DNA of 64,000 nucleotides, taken from NCBI RefSeq assembly GCF_040869045.1, contig NC_090323.1, forward strand, positions 168,724,083-168,788,082, written 5' to 3'. The stretch is from Eurosta solidaginis (Eukaryota; Arthropoda; Insecta; Diptera; Tephritidae). Every line of letters starts with the position of its first letter. The stretch's first letter is position 1. The notes under the pieces are model-generated. The model saw only the letters and a list, made by a program, of their open reading frames with translations, was not told where the DNA came from and ran no database searches. This document shows positions 11,511-23,966 of the stretch, piece by piece. The translations under genes were made by a program, and so were the position numbers.

Positions 11511-11880
11511 TCTATACTAATATATATTTTGAAAGCCGTTTTTTTCTGGACCGCAAAGCTCGCGAACGGCTGAACCGATTGAGATGAAATTTTGAGCATA
11601 GATTTGGTGGTGGCTCGACACGGTTATAGGCTAAAAAAACTGCAATGATTTAGAAAGGTTTTTGAGATATCGACCAAAATGTGGACCAGGGTAACCCTAA
11701 AATGTGGTCATACAATATGGGTATCAAACGATAGGCATTGACGAGGATATTAATTCAAGGTAGTTTAAAGTTTGTTACCTTAGTTGGTTTGGGAGATATC
11801 GAAAATATGGACCAAGGTAACCTCAGAAGGTTTATATACATACATATATTATGGGTATCAAAGATATATCTAATCTAATA
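11511..11880 (+). mobile_element. Helitron-like 5' fragment
   Basis: It begins TCTATACTAATATATA, like many insect Helitron 5' ends. It then has the conserved block 'cgaacggctgaaccgattg.gatgaaatttt' also found at 12025, 18260 and 20905. It includes one copy of the 'gggtatcaaacga' core. The 3' end is missing, and the next Helitron starts directly after it. Confidence 0.5.
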
Positions 11881-11927
11881 TCTAATCTAATATATATTAT
11901 AAATGGCAAAGTTTGGATGTGAAGATG

Positions 11928-11989
11928 TTTGGATGTTTGGATGTTTAGATGTTTGGATGTTTGGATGTTTGGATGTTTGGATGTTTGTC
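11928..11989 (+). repeat. (GGATGTTT)n microsatellite
   Basis: About seven 8-bp units near the 5' end of Helitron 1. Helitron 2 has only a remnant of this run, so it expanded or contracted after the copies separated. Confidence 0.9.
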
Positions 11990-12702
11990 CAGACGTTTGT
12001 CTTTGTGACTCAATCACGCAAGAACGGCTGAACCGATTTGGATGAAATTTTGCACACATATAGCCAATAGTCTAGAAGGATCTACTAGCTATATATTTTT
12101 GAAAAGGGGCGTGGTCGCCGCCCCCTAGGAACAGTTATAATTTAATTATTATATTTTTTCGTCTTTGCGACTGAATCACGCCAGAATGGCTACACGGATT
12201 TTGATGAAATATGGGACACAGGCAGTACTACTAGCGAAATTTTGTTCGCACATGGAAAGAGGGGTGGGGTTCCCACGACCTCTTCGAGCAATTACTTTTT
12301 AATAATTTTTACACATTATAACTTTACGTATACTGGCCTTCACCAATATCACCGACTCAAGGGGTTAAATAAGTCGAGGGCTTACAAAGTAAGCAGTGAC
12401 ACCCTCCGCCCCTTCCCCCCTTTATCACCCACTCTGGTGTAAAATCTATAAATTTTTATAACTCAATATAAATTTTCTCCTAAATCAATAGTTTTTGGTA
12501 TCTGGCACATACAGATCGAGATCTAGACAATTTTGGAGGAACGATCAGTGGTCCTCTCCTTTTACCCCCGCCATCCGCCCTCCTTCAATTGTTTTTATTA
12601 GCACGCTTTTATTAACTTTACCTGTACGTTTCTATGTAACTTTTCATTCGCTCCTGCGCCTGCTGCCTTATTAACATGGTTTTATAATTAGCTTCACCTC
12701 AT

Positions 12703-15700
12703 ATGGAGACCCTTCCGGGATCATTTCTGGATGGTTTTCGGGATCGGTCCGGGATCCCGCCGGGGTAATTACGGCACTTTTTCGGGACTATTTCGGGATC
12801 ATTTTGGGACCCTTCCGGGATCATTTCTGTATAGTTTTCGGGATCCGTCCGGGATCCAGTCGGGGTTATTTTGGGACATTTTCGGGACTATTCCGGAATC
12901 ATTTCGGGATTATTTCGCCATCATTTGGGGACCTTTCCGGTATCATTTCTGGATGGTTTTCGGGATCCGTCCGGCATCCCGTCGGAGTACTTTCGGGATC
13001 ATTTGCGTACCTTCGAGAGATAAATTCTTGATGGTTGCCGGGATCATTACGGGACTTTTTCGGGGTTATTTTGGGTCCCTTTAGGCATCATTTCTGGACG
13101 GTCTTCGGGAATCGTCCGGCATCCCGTCGGGGTAATTTGGGGACTTTTTCGGGATCATTTGGGGGCTCTTCCGGCATCATTTCTGGATGGTTTTCGGGAT
13201 CCGTCCGGGATCTCGTCGGAGTCATTTGGGGATCATTTGGGGGCTCTTCCGGCATCATTTCTGGATGGTTTTCGGGATCCGTCCGGGATCTCGTCGGAGT
13301 CATTTGGGGACTTTTTCGGGATCATTTTGGGACTCTTCCGGCATCATTTCTGGATGGTTTTCGGGATCCGTCCGGGATCCCATCGGGGTCATTTCGGAAC
13401 TTTTTGGCGACTAATACGGGATCATTTGGGAACCCTTTCGGCATCATTTCTGGATGGTTTTCGGGATCCGTCCGGGATCCCGTCGGGGTCATTTCGGGAT
13501 TTTTTCGCGACTAATACGGGATCATTTGGGAACCCTTTCGGCATGGTTTTCGGGATCCGTCCGGAATCCCATCAGGGTAATATCGGGACTATTAGGGGAT
13601 CATTTGGGGACCTTTCCGGCATCATTTCTGAATAATTTTCGGGATCCGTCCGGGATGCCGACGAGGTCATTTCGGGATTATTTCGGGATCATTTGGGATA
13701 CCTACCGGCATCATTTCTGGATGGTTTTCGGGATCCGTCCGGGATCTCGTAGGAGTAATTTGGGGACTTTTTCGGGATCATTTGGGGGCTCTTCCGGCAT
13801 CATTTCTGGATGGTTTTCGGGATCCGTCCGGGATCTCGTCGGAGTCATTTGGGGACTTTTTCGGGATCATTTGGGGGCTCTTCCGGCATCATTTCTGAAT
13901 GGTTTTCGGGATCCGTCCGGGATCTCGCCGGAGTCATTTGGGGACTTTTCGGGATCATTTTGGGGCTCTTCCGGCATCATTTCTGGATGGTTTTCGGGAT
14001 CCGTCCGGGATCCCGTCGGGGTCATTTCGGGACTTTTTGGCGGCTAATACGAGATCATTTGGAAACCCTTTCGGCATCATTTCTGGATGGTTTTCGGAAT
14101 CCGTCCGGGATCCCGTCGGGGTCATTTCGGGATTTTTTCGCGACTAATACGGGATCATTTGGGAACCCTTTCGGCATGGTTTTCGGGATCCGTCCGGAAT
14201 CCCATCAGGGTAATATCGGGACTATTAGGGGATCATTTGGGGACCTTTCCGGCATCATTTCTGAATAATTTTCGGGATCCGTCCGGGATGCCGACGAGGT
14301 CATTTCGGGATTATTTCGGGATCATTTGGGATACCTACCGGCATCATTTCTGGATGGTTTTTGGGAGTCGTCCAGGATCCCGTCGAGGTCATTTCGGAAC
14401 TTTTTCTCGTCTAATACGGGATCATTTGCGGACGCTTTCGGCATAATTTCCGGATAGTTGTCGGGATCCGTTCGGGATCCCGTCACGATCATTTCGGGAC
14501 TATTAGGGGATCATTTGAGGACCTTTCCGGCATCATTTCTTGATAGTTTTCGGAATCCTTTCGGGATCCCGTCACGGTCATTTCGGGACTATTTCGGGAT
14601 CATTTTGGGACCTTCCCAAGATCATTTCTGGGTGGATTTCGGGATCTGTCCGGATGCCGTCAGGGTCTTTTCGGAACTATTAGGAGATCATTTGAGGACC
14701 TTTCCGACATCATTTCTGGATAGTTTTCGGGATCCTTTCGGGGTCCCGTCAGGGTCATTTCGGGACTTTTTCGGGATCATTTAAGGATGGCTTTCAAGAT
14801 TCATCCGGGAACCCGTCAGTGTAATTTCTGGACTTTTCCGAGACTTTCGGGATCATTTGGGGTCCCTCCCAAGATCATTTCTGGATAGATTTCGGGATCT
14901 GTCCGGGATCCCGTCAGGGTCATTTAGGGATGCGTTCGAGATCCCGTCAGGGTCCTTTCGGGACTTCTTCGGGACTATATCGGGATCATTTCTGGATGGT
15001 TTACGGGATCCGTCCAGAATCCCTTAAGGGTCGTTTCGGGACTATTAGGTGATCATTTGAGGACCTTTCCGGCATCACTTCTGGATGATTTTCGGTATCC
15101 GTTCGGGATCTCGTCGGAATCATTGCGGGACTTTTTCGGAATCATTTGGGACCCCTTCCGGCATCATTTCTGGATGGTTTTCGGGATTTGTCCGGGATCA
15201 CGTCGGGTTTATTTCGGGACCTTTTCGGGGCTAATACGGGATCATTTGGGGATCCTCTATGGGTCGTTTCGTGACTTTTTCTGTTTTATTTCGGAACATA
15301 TGGGGACCCTTCCGGCATAATTTCATGATGGTTTGCCGGATCCATCAGGGTCATTTCGGGACCATTTTGGGATCATTTGGGGACCCTTCCGAGATCATTT
15401 CTGGATCCGTCCGGGATGCCGTAGGAGCCATTTCGGGATTTTTTGTAACTTTTCCGGGATAGTTTTTGAACCCTTCCGGGATCATTTCTGGATCTGTGCG
15501 GGATCCCATCTGGGTCAATTCCACACTATTTCGGGATCATTTTGGGATCCTTCCGGAATCATTTCTGTCTGGTTTTCGCGATCCGTCGTGGATACCCTCG
15601 GAGCCATTTCGGAAATTTTCTGGAGTATGTCGGGGTCATTTGGGGACTTTTTCGGGATCATTTGGGGGCTCTGCCGGCATCATTTCTGGATGGTTTTCGG

Positions 15701-18020
15701 GATCCGTCCGGGATCCCGTCGGGGTAATTTCGGGATTTTTTCTCGACTAATACGGGATCATTTGGGGACCCTTTCGACCTCATTTCTGGATAGTTTTTGG
15801 GATCCGTCCGGGATACGGACGTGGTCATTTCGGGACTATTTCGGGATCATTTGGGGTACCTACCGGCAACATTTCTGGATGGTTTTCGGTATCCGTCCGG
15901 GATCTCGTCGGAGTCATTTGGGGACCTTTTCGGGATCATTTGGGGGCTCTTTCGGCATCATTTCTGGATGGTATTTGGGATTCGTCCGGCATCCCGTCGG
16001 GGTCATTTCCTGACTTTTTCTCGACTAATACGGCATCATTTGCGGACCCTTTCTGCATCATTTCTGGATAGTTTTCGGAATCCTTTCGGGATCCCGTCAG
16101 GGTCATTTCGGGACTTTTTCGGGATCATTTAAGGATGGCTTTCAGGATTCGTCCGGGAACCCGTCAGGGTTATTTCTGGACTTTTCGAGATTATTTCGGG
16201 TTCATTTTGGGACCTTCCCAAGATCATTTCTGGAAGGATTTCGGGATTTGTCCGGGATGCCGTCAGGGTCATTTTGGGACTATTAGGTGATCATTTGAGG
16301 ACCTTGCCGGCATCACTTCTGGATGGTTTTCGGTATCCGTTCAGGATCCCGTCGGATTCATTGCGGGACTTTTTCGGGATCATTTGGGGTCCCTTCCGGC
16401 ATCATTTCTGGATGGTATTTGGGATTCGTCCGGCATCCCGTCGGGGTCATTTCGGGACTTTTTCTCGATTAATAGGGGATCATTTGCGGGCCCTTTCGGC
16501 ATCATTTCTGGATAGTTGTCGGGATCCGTTCGGGATCCCGTCAGGGTCTTTTCGTAACTATTAGGAGATCATTTGAGGACTTTTCCGTAATCATTTCTGG
16601 ATAGTTTGCGGGATCCTTTCGGGGTCCCATCAGGGTCATTTCGGGACTTTTTCGGCATCATTTACGATTGGGTTTCAGGATTCGTCCGGGATCCCGTCAG
16701 GGTAATTTCTGGACTTTTTCGAGACTATTTCGGGATCATTTTGGGTGCCTCCCAAGATCATTTCTGGATGGATTCCGGGATCTGTCCGAGTCATTTTGGG
16801 ACCAGTAGGTGATCATTTGAGGACCTTTTCGGCATCACTTCTGGATGGTTTTCCTTGCGGGACTTTTTCGGGATCATTTGGGGTCCCTTCCAAGATCATT
16901 CTGAATGGATTTCGGGATCTGTCCGGGATCCCGTCAGGGTCATTTAGGGATGCGTTCGAGATCCCGTCATGGTCATTTCAGGACTTCTTCGGGACTATAT
17001 CGGGATCGTTTCTGGATGGTTTACGGATCCGTTCGAGATCCCGTCATGGTCATTTCGGGACTTCTTCGGGATTATATCGGGATCGTTTCTGGATGGTTTA
17101 CGGATCCGTCCAGGGCCCCTTAAGGGTAATTTCGGGACTATTAGGTGATCATTTAAGGACCTTTCCGGCATCACTTCTGGATGATTTTCGGTATCCGTTC
17201 GGGATCCCGTCGGAATCAATGCGGGACTTTGACGGAATCTTTTGGGATCCCTTCCGGCATTCTTTCTGGATGGTTTTCGGGATTTGTCCGGGATCCCGTC
17301 GGGGTTATTTCGGGACCTTTTCGGGGCAAATACGGGATAATTTGGGGATCCTCTAGGGGTCGTTTCGTGACTTTTTCTGTATTATTTCGGGATCATTTGG
17401 GGACCCTTCCGGCATAATTTCTTGATGGTTTGCCGGATCCATCAGGGTCATTTCGGGACCATTTTGGGATCATTTGGGGACCCTTCCGAGATCATTTCTG
17501 GATCCGTCCGGGATGCCGTAGGAGCCATTTCGGGATTTTTTGTTACTTTTCCGGGATAGTTTTTGCACCCTTCCGGGATCATTTCTGGATCTGTGCGGAA
17601 TCCCATTTGGTTCATTTCCGGACTATCTCGGGATCATTTTGGGACCCTTCTGGGTTCATTTCTGTATGGTTTTCGCGATCCGTCGTGGATCCCCTCGGAG
17701 CCATTTCGGAACTTTTTCTGGAGTATGTCGGGATAATTTAGGGACCCTTCCTGGATATTTTCTGGATGGGAGCCAGTCATGATCATTTCGGAACCTTTTC
17801 GGGATCATTTTGGAACACCTTCAGGGATCATTTCTGTGTGGTTCTCTGGATACGTCTAGAATCGTGTCGTTGTCATTTCTGGTTTTTTTGGGACTATTCC
17901 GGGAACTTTTGGAGACCCTTTCGGGGCATTTCTGGATGGTTTTCGGGATCCGTCCGCGATAACGTGGGGGTCATTTCGTAGCTTTTTCTGGATAATTTCG
18001 GGATCATTTGGGATCCTATC
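12703..18020 (+). repeat. 89-bp minisatellite array 1, built from 11-bp subrepeats
   Basis: Roughly sixty diverged units, typically 79-100 and modally 89 bases, run from 'tttctggatggttttcggg' to 'cccttccggcatca'. Each unit splits into about eight 11-base words of the form NNNNTTCGGGA (catttcggga, ctatttcggga, tcattttggga, cccttccggga, tcatttctgga, tggttttcggga, tccgtccggga, tcccgtcgggg). Longer-range duplications overlie this (offsets of about 633 and 2097 bases). The array is open in several plus frames because the period is rich in sense codons. These frames show repeat peptides, not domains, and are not genes. Confidence 0.9.
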
Positions 18021-18181
18021 AGGTTATCAGCTCATTTAGTTCTTTTTTTTACTCAATTACAAAAATAAAATGCATTAGACAGAAAACAAAATTTTAAACA
18101 GATAACTTGATAAGCAGGCTAACGCGAATAGCCCATATATTTAAGTTTCTCCTTGCGGACGGGGCCGCGGGTAAAGGCTAG

Positions 18182-19857
18182 TATATATTATAAATGTGAA
18201 AGTTTGGATTTTATATGTTTGTCCAGACGCTTGTTTTTGTTAGTCAATCCCGCAAGAACGGCTGGACGGATTTGGATGAAATTTGACACACATATATCCA
18301 ATAGTCAAGAAGGATCTACTAGTTATATTTTATTGAAAAGGGGGAGGTCCCCGCCTCCTAGGAACAGTTATAATTTTATTATTGTATTTTTCGTCTTTGT
18401 GACTGAATCACGCCAGAACGGCTTCACGGATTTTGATGAAATTTTGGACACAAACAATAGTCTACTGGCGAAATTTTTTCCGAACATGGAAAGGGGTGCG
18501 GGTCCAACGAACCCTTCGAATAATTACTTTTTACTAATTTTTACACTTTATAACTTTACGTATACTGACCTTCACCAATATTACAAACTCAATGCGTCAA
18601 ATAAGTCGAGGGCTAACAATGTGAGCAGTGACACCCTCATTTCTGGATGGGTTTCGAGATCCGTCCGGCATACCGACGGGGTATTTTCGGGATCATTTGC
18701 GTACCTTTGAGAGATAAATTCTTGATGGTTTCCGGGATAATAACGGGACTTTTTCGGAGTCATTTTGGGTCCCTTCCGGCATCATTTCTGGATTGTTTTC
18801 GGGAACCGTCCGGGATCCCGTCGGGGCCATTTCGAGGCTATTTTGGGATCATTTGAGGCCCTTTACGGCATTATTTTTGGATAGTTTTCGGGATCCGTCC
18901 GGGGCCATTTCGGGACTATTTCGGGATCATTTGGGGTACCTACCGGCATCATTTCTGGATGGTTTTGGATATCCCTCCTGGATAATTTTAGGAGGTCATT
19001 TGTGGCCCTTTCCGGCATCATTTCTGGATAGTTTTCGGGATCCGTCCGGGGTCATTTCGGGACTATTACGGGATAATTTGGGGTACCTACCGGCATCATT
19101 TCTGGATGGTTTTCGGCATCCGTCCGGGATCCCGTCGGGATCATTTCGGGACTTTTTCGCGACTAATACGGGATCATTTGGGCACCCTTTCGACATCATT
19201 TCTGGATTGTTTTCGGGATCCGTCCGGGATCCCATCAGGGTCATTTCAGGACTATTAGGGGATCATTTGGGGACCTTTGCGTCATCCTTTCTAAATAGTT
19301 TTCGGAATCCGTTTCAGGATCATTTGGGGTACCTTCCGGCATCATTTCTAGATGGCTTTGGGGATCCGTCCGGAATCCCGTCGGGGTAATTTCGGGACTT
19401 TTTCTCGTATGATACGGGATCATTTGGGGACCCTCTCGGCACCAATTCTGGATGGTTTTCGGGATCCCGTCAGGGTCATTTCGGGACTATTAGGGGATCA
19501 TTTGAGGACCTTTCCGGCATGATTTCTGGATAGCTTTCGGGATCCGTCCGGGATCCCGTCTGGTCATTTCGGGACTTTTTCGGGACTATTTCGGCATCAT
19601 TTGTGGTATTTTGCGTAATCATTTCTGTATGGTTTTCGGGATCCGTCCGGGATTCGTAGCTTTTTCTGTATAATTTCGGGATCATTTTGGGATCCTATGA
19701 AGTTAACAGCTCATTTAGTTCTTTTTTTTACTCAATTACAAAAATAAAATGCATTAGACAAAAAAAAATGTTAAACAGATAACTTGATAAGCAGGCTAAC
19801 TTCAATAGTCCACATATTTCATTTCCTCCTTTCGGACGGGCCGCAGGTAAAAGCTAG
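18182..19857 (+). mobile_element. Non-autonomous Helitron 2, tandem to Helitron 1
   Basis: It starts TATATATTATAAATGTGAAAG and repeats the leader of Helitron 1 closely (18190-18637). It then carries a 1.06-kb version of the 89-bp array. Its 3' end repeats that of Helitron 1 (ctcatttagttc..., gataacttgataagcaggc) and terminates cggacgggccgcaggtaaaagCTAG at 19854-19857, followed by T. One stem base is lost relative to Helitron 1. About 280 bases between leader and array in Helitron 1 are absent here. Confidence 0.75.
18638..19699 (+). repeat. 89-bp minisatellite array 2
   Basis: Same unit as array 1 (ttctggatggttttcggg ... cggcatca), about 12 diverged copies, inside Helitron 2. Multi-frame open reading is a repeat artefact. 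Confidence 0.88.
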
Positions 19858-20838
19858 TGTATATATGAAAGAAAGTGGTGTTAGTTACACTATTTATAAC
19901 TCAAGAACGGATGAACCGACTTGGCTGAAAATTGGTGGAGAAGTAGCTTAGAACCAGGAGACGGACATAGGATACTTTTTATCCCCTTCTGACTAGGGTC
20001 TTGAGATCAAAACGTGGACCTGGGTTATCCTGGGATGTGTTTATACAATATGGGTATCAAATGGAAGCTGTTTATGAGTACTTTGATACGGGGTATTTTT
20101 CGTTGATAAGTGTTTTAGTAGAGGGTAATTTTCATACCCCTGGGTGACTATGGTTTCGTGATATATGCCAATATGTGGGCCCGTGTACGCCTAGACAGTG
20201 TTTATACAATATGAATATCAAATAAAAGCTGTTGATAAGTGTTTTAGTAGAGGGTAATTTTCATACCCCTGGGTGACTATGGTTTCGTGATATATGCCAA
20301 TATGTGGGCCCGTGTACACCTGGACAGTGTTTATACAATATGAATATCAAATGAAATCTGTTGATGAGTGCTTTAGTACAGGGCAGCTGTTGCTGACAGC
20401 GTTAAAGTAATTTTCATTGTGATATTCGATTTGGTCGCATCAACCCTGCAAAACTGATAAATATATATGCGAAGCCGAAATAAAGACATGAATTAATAAT
20501 ACAAACATATCTATTTACATACGTCCTATTCAATTTGCCTGAAATTTGGTACATAAATTTACATATATTAGTATTTACGATCCTTTTTGCCGGGAAGTAG
20601 ACCAGAGACGGACTGGGACAGCGATTAGGATTAAGACTGGGTTTGAGACTCGGAGTGGGACTAGGACTCGGAATGGGACTGGAACAAAATACATACCACC
20701 CTCTGGGACTTGCAATTAGGTATAAAGAAGAATGAGAAGAACTTGAGAGAAGAGAAAAGAGGGAAGGAGAAGGAGACTGAGAAAGAGATAGAGTGAGACG
20801 AATATAGAGACCGCTGAAGCGAAAAAGACGGAAAGCTT
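19858..20838 (+). mobile_element. Third Helitron-like segment, 3' truncated
   Basis: It directly follows Helitron 2. It has an 'actcaagaacggatgaaccgac' leader, then a 129-base tandem unit (gttgataag at 20102 and 20231, gttgatgag at 20360). The GGACTG-type run (20605-20692) and A/G tract match 10900-11115. The hairpin and CTRR end seen at 11203-11231 are absent. Confidence 0.5.
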
Positions 20839-20849
20839 ATCTTATAACT

Positions 20850-21835
20850 TTATACGAGCAATTCTTGTATATTTGTATGTTTGTATAGCCGAACGATCTC
20901 CGGAACGGCTCAACCGATTTAAATAGAATTTGGCACAGAGATAACGCGTCACCTTCTAAGACTTAATACCTAGGTGCTGCCACTCAGAATGCTTCACAAG
21001 GTTGCCACCTATTTGAAATTAAAAAAAAATTGCTTAAGATATGCCAATATGGGTAACATACGAAAGGTATTTCTCTCCGCATTACAATAGGGAAATTTTT
21101 TAATAGGGTTACCAATTAGGGTTGCCATCTATTCGAAATTAAAAAAATTGCATGAGATATGCCGATATGGGTATCAAAGGAAAGGTATTTCACTCCGCAT
21201 TACAATAGCGAAATTTTTTAGTAGGGTTGCCATTTAGGGTTGCCACCTATTCGAAATTAAAAAAAATTGCACGAGATATGCCGATATGGGTATCAAACGA
21301 AAGGTATTTCACTCCGCATTACAATAGCGAAATTTTTTAATAGGGTTACCAATTAGGGTTGCCATCTATTCGAAATTAAAAAAATTGCATGAGATATGCC
21401 GATATGGGTATTAAACGAAAGGTATTTCACTTCGAATTAGAATAGGGACATTTCTGAGTGGTGTTGCCATTTAGGGTTGCCACCTATTCGAAATTAAAAA
21501 AAATGTTCATGAAATATGCCGATATGGGTATCAAACGAAAGGTATTTCACTCCGCACTACAATAGGGACATTTTTGAGTAGCGTTGGCATTTAGGGTTGC
21601 CACCTATTCCAAATTAAAAAAAATTGCACGAGATATGCCGATATGGGTATCAAACGAAAGGTATTTCACTCCGCATTACAATAGCGAAATTTTTTAGTAG
21701 GGTTGCCATTTAGGGTTGCCACCTATTCGAAATTAAAAAAAATTACATGATATATGCCGATATGGGTATCAAACGAAAGGTATTTCTATCCGCATTACAA
21801 TAGGGTCATTTTTGACTGGGGTTGCCATTTTGGGT
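20850..21835 (+). repeat. 119-bp tandem array, seven units
   Basis: After a Helitron-type leader (20850-20960, cggaacggctcaaccgattt), a unit starting 'gccaYctattcgaaatt' recurs at 21004, 21124, 21242, 21361, 21479, 21599 and 21718, a spacing of 118-120. Each unit holds gatatgccgatatgggtatc followed by aaacgaaaggtattt and a 'cattagggttgcca' segment. There are no unique spacers, so this is not a CRISPR. Confidence 0.88.
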
Positions 21836-22260
21836 TAGGGTTGTTAGACGAAATAGTACTCTACTTACTCATATTCTATTAAAGTTTTAACATTAAAGTT
21901 AAAAATCTTCGTAAAAAAATCTTACACATGATTCGACTTAATTTTCTTATTTTCACACACGCTAATAAAATTGAAATGAATGAAAAATCAAGGTACCTGT
22001 GCAAATTCTAGCAAAATTTATTTAAATGCATATTTTTGGCAAATATGAAATGAATAATTGCAATTTCTCACAGATTACTATCAGAAAGATTTCTCACCAT
22101 AGCAAAAAGATATCTCACCATGATAATTTGCTACCGTTGAATACTAGGGGCATATGTTCAATTTGAAAACGACATCTAACCATTTAACTACTTACCAACA
22201 GATGGCGAAATTTTGTCGTTTCAAAAATGTCTGAAGTGACATGCTTTTTTAAATGTATGA

Positions 22261-22661
22261 AAAAAAGGTCTGAGTTACATATTTTTGTTGTGATATGAAA
22301 AATTATTTTATATGAAATGCTAAAATCATGTCATTTACTAGCCGCGTAACTTTACATTTTAATTAATTAATCCAAAACTATGAACCAAAAATGTTATAAA
22401 AAACTTCAAAGCTTAGATATGGACTTTTACGCAAATCCTTAATTTCCTACAATGTTGAGAAAAGCAGTTACGTTGTTTTGTTTTATCACGGGAGTTAAGT
22501 CTAAGTTACGTGCTTTGGTTGTGATATGAAAAACTATTTTACATGAAATGTTAGAAACATATAATTTTCTAGGCACGTAACTTCACATTTTAATTAATTA
22601 ACTCAAAACTAAAAATCAAAACTGTAGTCACTTATACATACAAACTTTTAGAGTTTAGGCA
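22261..22661 (+). repeat. Diverged 231-bp tandem duplication
   Basis: The block around 22287 (gttgtgatatgaaaaa.tatttta.atgaaatg ... cgtaactt.acattttaattaatt) recurs at 22518, offset by 231 bases. The interior is AT-rich with no coding signal. Confidence 0.65.
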
Positions 22662-22676
22662 ATCCAAAAGTGTCAC

Positions 22677-22865
22677 TTGCTTACTTACTTAATTGGCGCT
22701 TAACCGTTTAAACGGTTATGGCCGCCCAACAAGGCGCGCCAGTCGCTTCTTCTCTCTGCCAACCGGCGCCAGTTGGTCACACCAATGGAGTATAAATCGC
22801 TTTCCACCTGGTCCTTCCAGCGGAGTGGGGGCCGCCCTCTACCTCTGCTTCGTGCTTCGTATTAA
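22677..22865 (-). pseudogene. RTE-like LINE, extreme C-terminus and tail
   Basis: On the minus strand a frame encodes GRPPLRWKDQVESDLYSIGV and TNWRRLAERRSDWRALL before a stop at 22702-22700. The pattern W.D.V..DL...GV..WR..A..R..WR.L is the usual last block of RTE/Jockey-type LINE polyproteins. It is followed by a short 3' tail of AAGT repeats (22677-22692). The rest of the element is missing, as expected for a severely 5'-truncated insertion. Confidence 0.7.
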
Positions 22866-23966
22866 ATATTCGCTCCCGAAAAACCCAATCATGCATTTTA
22901 GCATATTCAAGCTGAAAGCTTTTCGGCAAGGCCCAGTCGCACTTCTCTAAGATAATTAACTATAAAGGCAGACATTTCGTCTAAACTACGCAATTTATGT
23001 TATTTTATAAAAATTCGTTGATCACTTTTTGCCCTGTTGATGACTCAATTATGAGCTTTACCTTGACTTCAATGCTGTCGTTTCTCATTAAATCCGCACT
23101 TTTGATGCGCTACAGAAATTCCATCACAGCATTTAAATACCAGTAGCGATTTAAATTTGTGAACGAACAAATTAATAACATTCAAAAACACAAAAAACTT
23201 GTCTAGTGACACTAACAAATTGAATTTGTTTAATTAATTGAACACACTTCCAAAAACAGCACGGTCAGTCTTAAAGGCGATGTTCATGAAGTGATTGAAA
23301 TCAATTCTTTGTGTGGTCGAAATGATCAACACTTGGTTGGAGACTATGGACAATACAGATTTCGTCCCACACTAATTTTTAAAGAATTTTAATCCCATTT
23401 TATTTTTATTTTTACATTTGGCCATCAGCAATTAAAATAACAATTAAGTATAGTATAACAATATCGTAACAAATTATACCAGCATTAATATTACCGTAAG
23501 GAATTCAAAATGCGCGTGTAAAACGGCATCAACAAAAACAACTTAAAAATTTTGCTTACACTAAATAACCCAGTAAAACTTCAGTTGATTTTGAAATCGA
23601 TATTTAAGTAACTTTCCTTTGAACTCCGTAACAATGGGCGCTTTAAGCAAACACAACTGTTTAGTAATGTTTTTTTTTTACATTTATGATCCACTCAACG
23701 ATTTGTATATTTCATCATATAACTGAGCATAGATTTTTTCGCTACTTTCACTCAACGTGTTTAAAAAATTATGAGTTTAACCCCTCGTGTCAGTTTTGCT
23801 CTGAGTTAAAAAAGTTAACTTGCCGTTCTGCAAGTGGGCCTTAAGGGTTGAATACAAGTTTTCTTATTAATATTATAGTGAAGTGTAAAAAATAATTTAA
23901 GTAGTCTTTCTCCTTCCATTATTTCATTTGACAACTGGCCCAGCTCGACGTTCACAAAAAAAAAAT
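22866..23966. other. AT-rich, no gene seen
   Basis: No coding region, RNA gene or clear repeat was recognised. Confidence 0.45.

Larger units (their letters stand above)
11881..18181 (+). mobile_element. Non-autonomous Helitron 1, carrying a 5.3-kb minisatellite
   Basis: The 5' end is TCTAATCTAATATATA, followed by a GGATGTTT run and a leader (gtccagacgtttg..., cacgc.agaacggct...) repeated in Helitron 2. The 3' end has a hairpin, GCGG (18155-18158) and CCGC (18165-18168), then gggtaaagg and CTAG at 18178-18181, followed by T. This matches the CTRR terminus and A/T target rule of Helitrons. The body is dominated by an 89-bp array (12703-18020). No transposase is encoded. Helitron 2 begins at the next base, so the two are head to tail. 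The exact 5' base is uncertain by about 12. Confidence 0.75.

Noticed and set aside
12731..19423. Many long overlapping plus-strand frames (up to 226 codons)
   Set aside because: All lie in the 89-bp minisatellite and translate the same repeat in three frames. No domain or start context supports a gene.
20999..21835. Regular direct repeats as a possible CRISPR array
   Set aside because: Units of ~119 bases are contiguous without unique spacers, and the genome is eukaryotic.
22693..22950. 85-codon plus-strand frame
   Set aside because: It is the shadow of the minus-strand RTE-like C-terminus, which has the recognisable motif.
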